NCBI GenBank assembly: GCA_005239845.1
Contig: SBBD01000062.1
Location: forward strand, 1-5,467
DNA from: an archaeon
GTDB lineage: Archaea; Micrarchaeota; Micrarchaeia; Norongarragalinales; SBBD01
Direction of reading: 5' to 3'
Length of the DNA: 5,467 nucleotides
The notes below the pieces were generated by a model. It saw nothing but the letters and a program-made list of their open reading frames with translations. It ran no database searches and was not told where the DNA came from. Both the position numbers and the translations under genes were made by a program. Shown piece by piece: positions 5,185 to 5,467 of this stretch; positions within the stretch are counted from its first letter, which is position 1; every line of letters starts with the position of its first letter.

Positions 5185-5467
5185 TTACGCCCCGGAAATG
5201 GCGGAGCGCAGGAAGACGGCCGCCATCGCGATAATGTACCCGATGATTCCCACGACGACCATGCCGATGGCCGTGCTCATCGCTATCTGCTTGAACTCGT
5301 CCCTTCCCGGCTTGTGCGTCACGTTCAGGACGCGCTCGCTTTGCTTGATGAAACTGTCGAACATGCTTCCCAGCTTGCCGATGCCTTGGGGCTCTCCCGC
5401 CGGAACCGCCTGGTTTGCGGCAGGCTTGCTTTGTTGTTGTGCCTGCTGCCGTTGATTGCCTTGGTGC
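5185..5467 (-). CDS. secE: Preprotein translocase subunit SecE/Sec61-gamma with Q/P/A-rich N-terminal extension (5' end outside window)
   Basis: SecE/Sec61-gamma is the tail-anchored clamp subunit of the SecYEG export channel. Reading 93 codons inward from the window edge to the TAA at 5185-5187, the last 59 residues are a complete family domain. It has an amphipathic helix (FDSFIKQSERVLNVTHKPGR), then DEFKQIA, then one membrane span of about 25 residues (STAIGMVVVGIIGYIIAMAA) and a short basic tail. An internal ATG at 5364 would give exactly this 59-residue, normal-length SecE. The frame nevertheless stays open upstream through 34 more residues rich in Gln, Ala, Pro and Gly (QRQQAQQQSKPAANQAVPAG) and runs off the edge. 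The codons there look coding, and no strong Shine-Dalgarno site precedes ATG 5364. The product is therefore either a SecE with a disordered tail or the end of a larger fusion. It leads the secE-spt5-rpl11 cluster. Confidence 0.9.
   Translation of the reverse strand, partial: HQGNQRQQAQQQSKPAANQAVPAGEPQGIGKLGSMFDSFIKQSERVLNVTHKPGRDEFKQIAMSTAIGMVVVGIIGYIIAMAAVFLRSAISGA

Overview
The window is archaeal. The evidence is an Alba chromatin protein, an Spt5-type NGN-KOW elongation factor, an archaeal/eukaryotic Sec61-gamma-type SecE, an archaeal-length L11, an ArgRS with a KMSTRKGN motif, and an Alg7/AglH-type GlcNAc-1-phosphate transferase carrying the NMLAGLNGLE signature rather than the bacterial MraY/WecA form. 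TATA-like elements sit at archaeal spacing before two genes. The DNA is moderately GC-rich with mostly G/C third codon positions. The lineage within Archaea cannot be fixed from this sequence alone.

Left part, + strand (1-3144). The window opens inside the last 46 codons of a probably secreted protein with a Pro/Thr/Ser/Asn tail dense in N-glycosylation sequons (1-141). Next comes a multi-membrane-span UDP-GlcNAc:dolichyl-phosphate GlcNAc-1-P transferase (211-1200), the family that starts archaeal N-glycan assembly. A 186-bp pyrimidine-rich spacer, with a T-run near its start and a TATA-like element near its end, leads into a complete arginyl-tRNA synthetase gene (1387-3144), which looks leaderless.

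Middle (3145-3583). This stretch between the convergent argS and alba genes matches nothing I recognise. The best reading is a 124-codon minus-strand hypothetical gene (3204-3578) starting 5 nt after the alba stop. Several frames are open here, so this call is uncertain.

Right part, minus strand (3584-5467). In transcription order: secE/sec61-gamma (5' end outside the window), spt5, rpl11, then alba with its own TATA box and Shine-Dalgarno site. secE-spt5-rpl11 is the classic archaeal cluster, in many euryarchaea preceded by ftsZ and followed by rpl1-rpl10-rpl12. Here alba follows rpl11 instead, so the cluster is broken after L11. Alba and SecE both carry Gln/Pro/Gly-rich, probably disordered N-terminal extensions beyond the usual family length.

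The genes are mainly housekeeping: protein export (SecE), transcription elongation (Spt5), translation (L11, ArgRS), chromatin or RNA binding (Alba) and surface glycosylation. I see no phage, IS element, CRISPR array, toxin-antitoxin pair or recognisable RNA gene. The items most worth a second look are the unexplained 3145-3583 stretch, the N-terminal tails of Alba and SecE (the latter possibly part of a larger fusion), and the sequon-dense tail beside the glycan-initiating enzyme.
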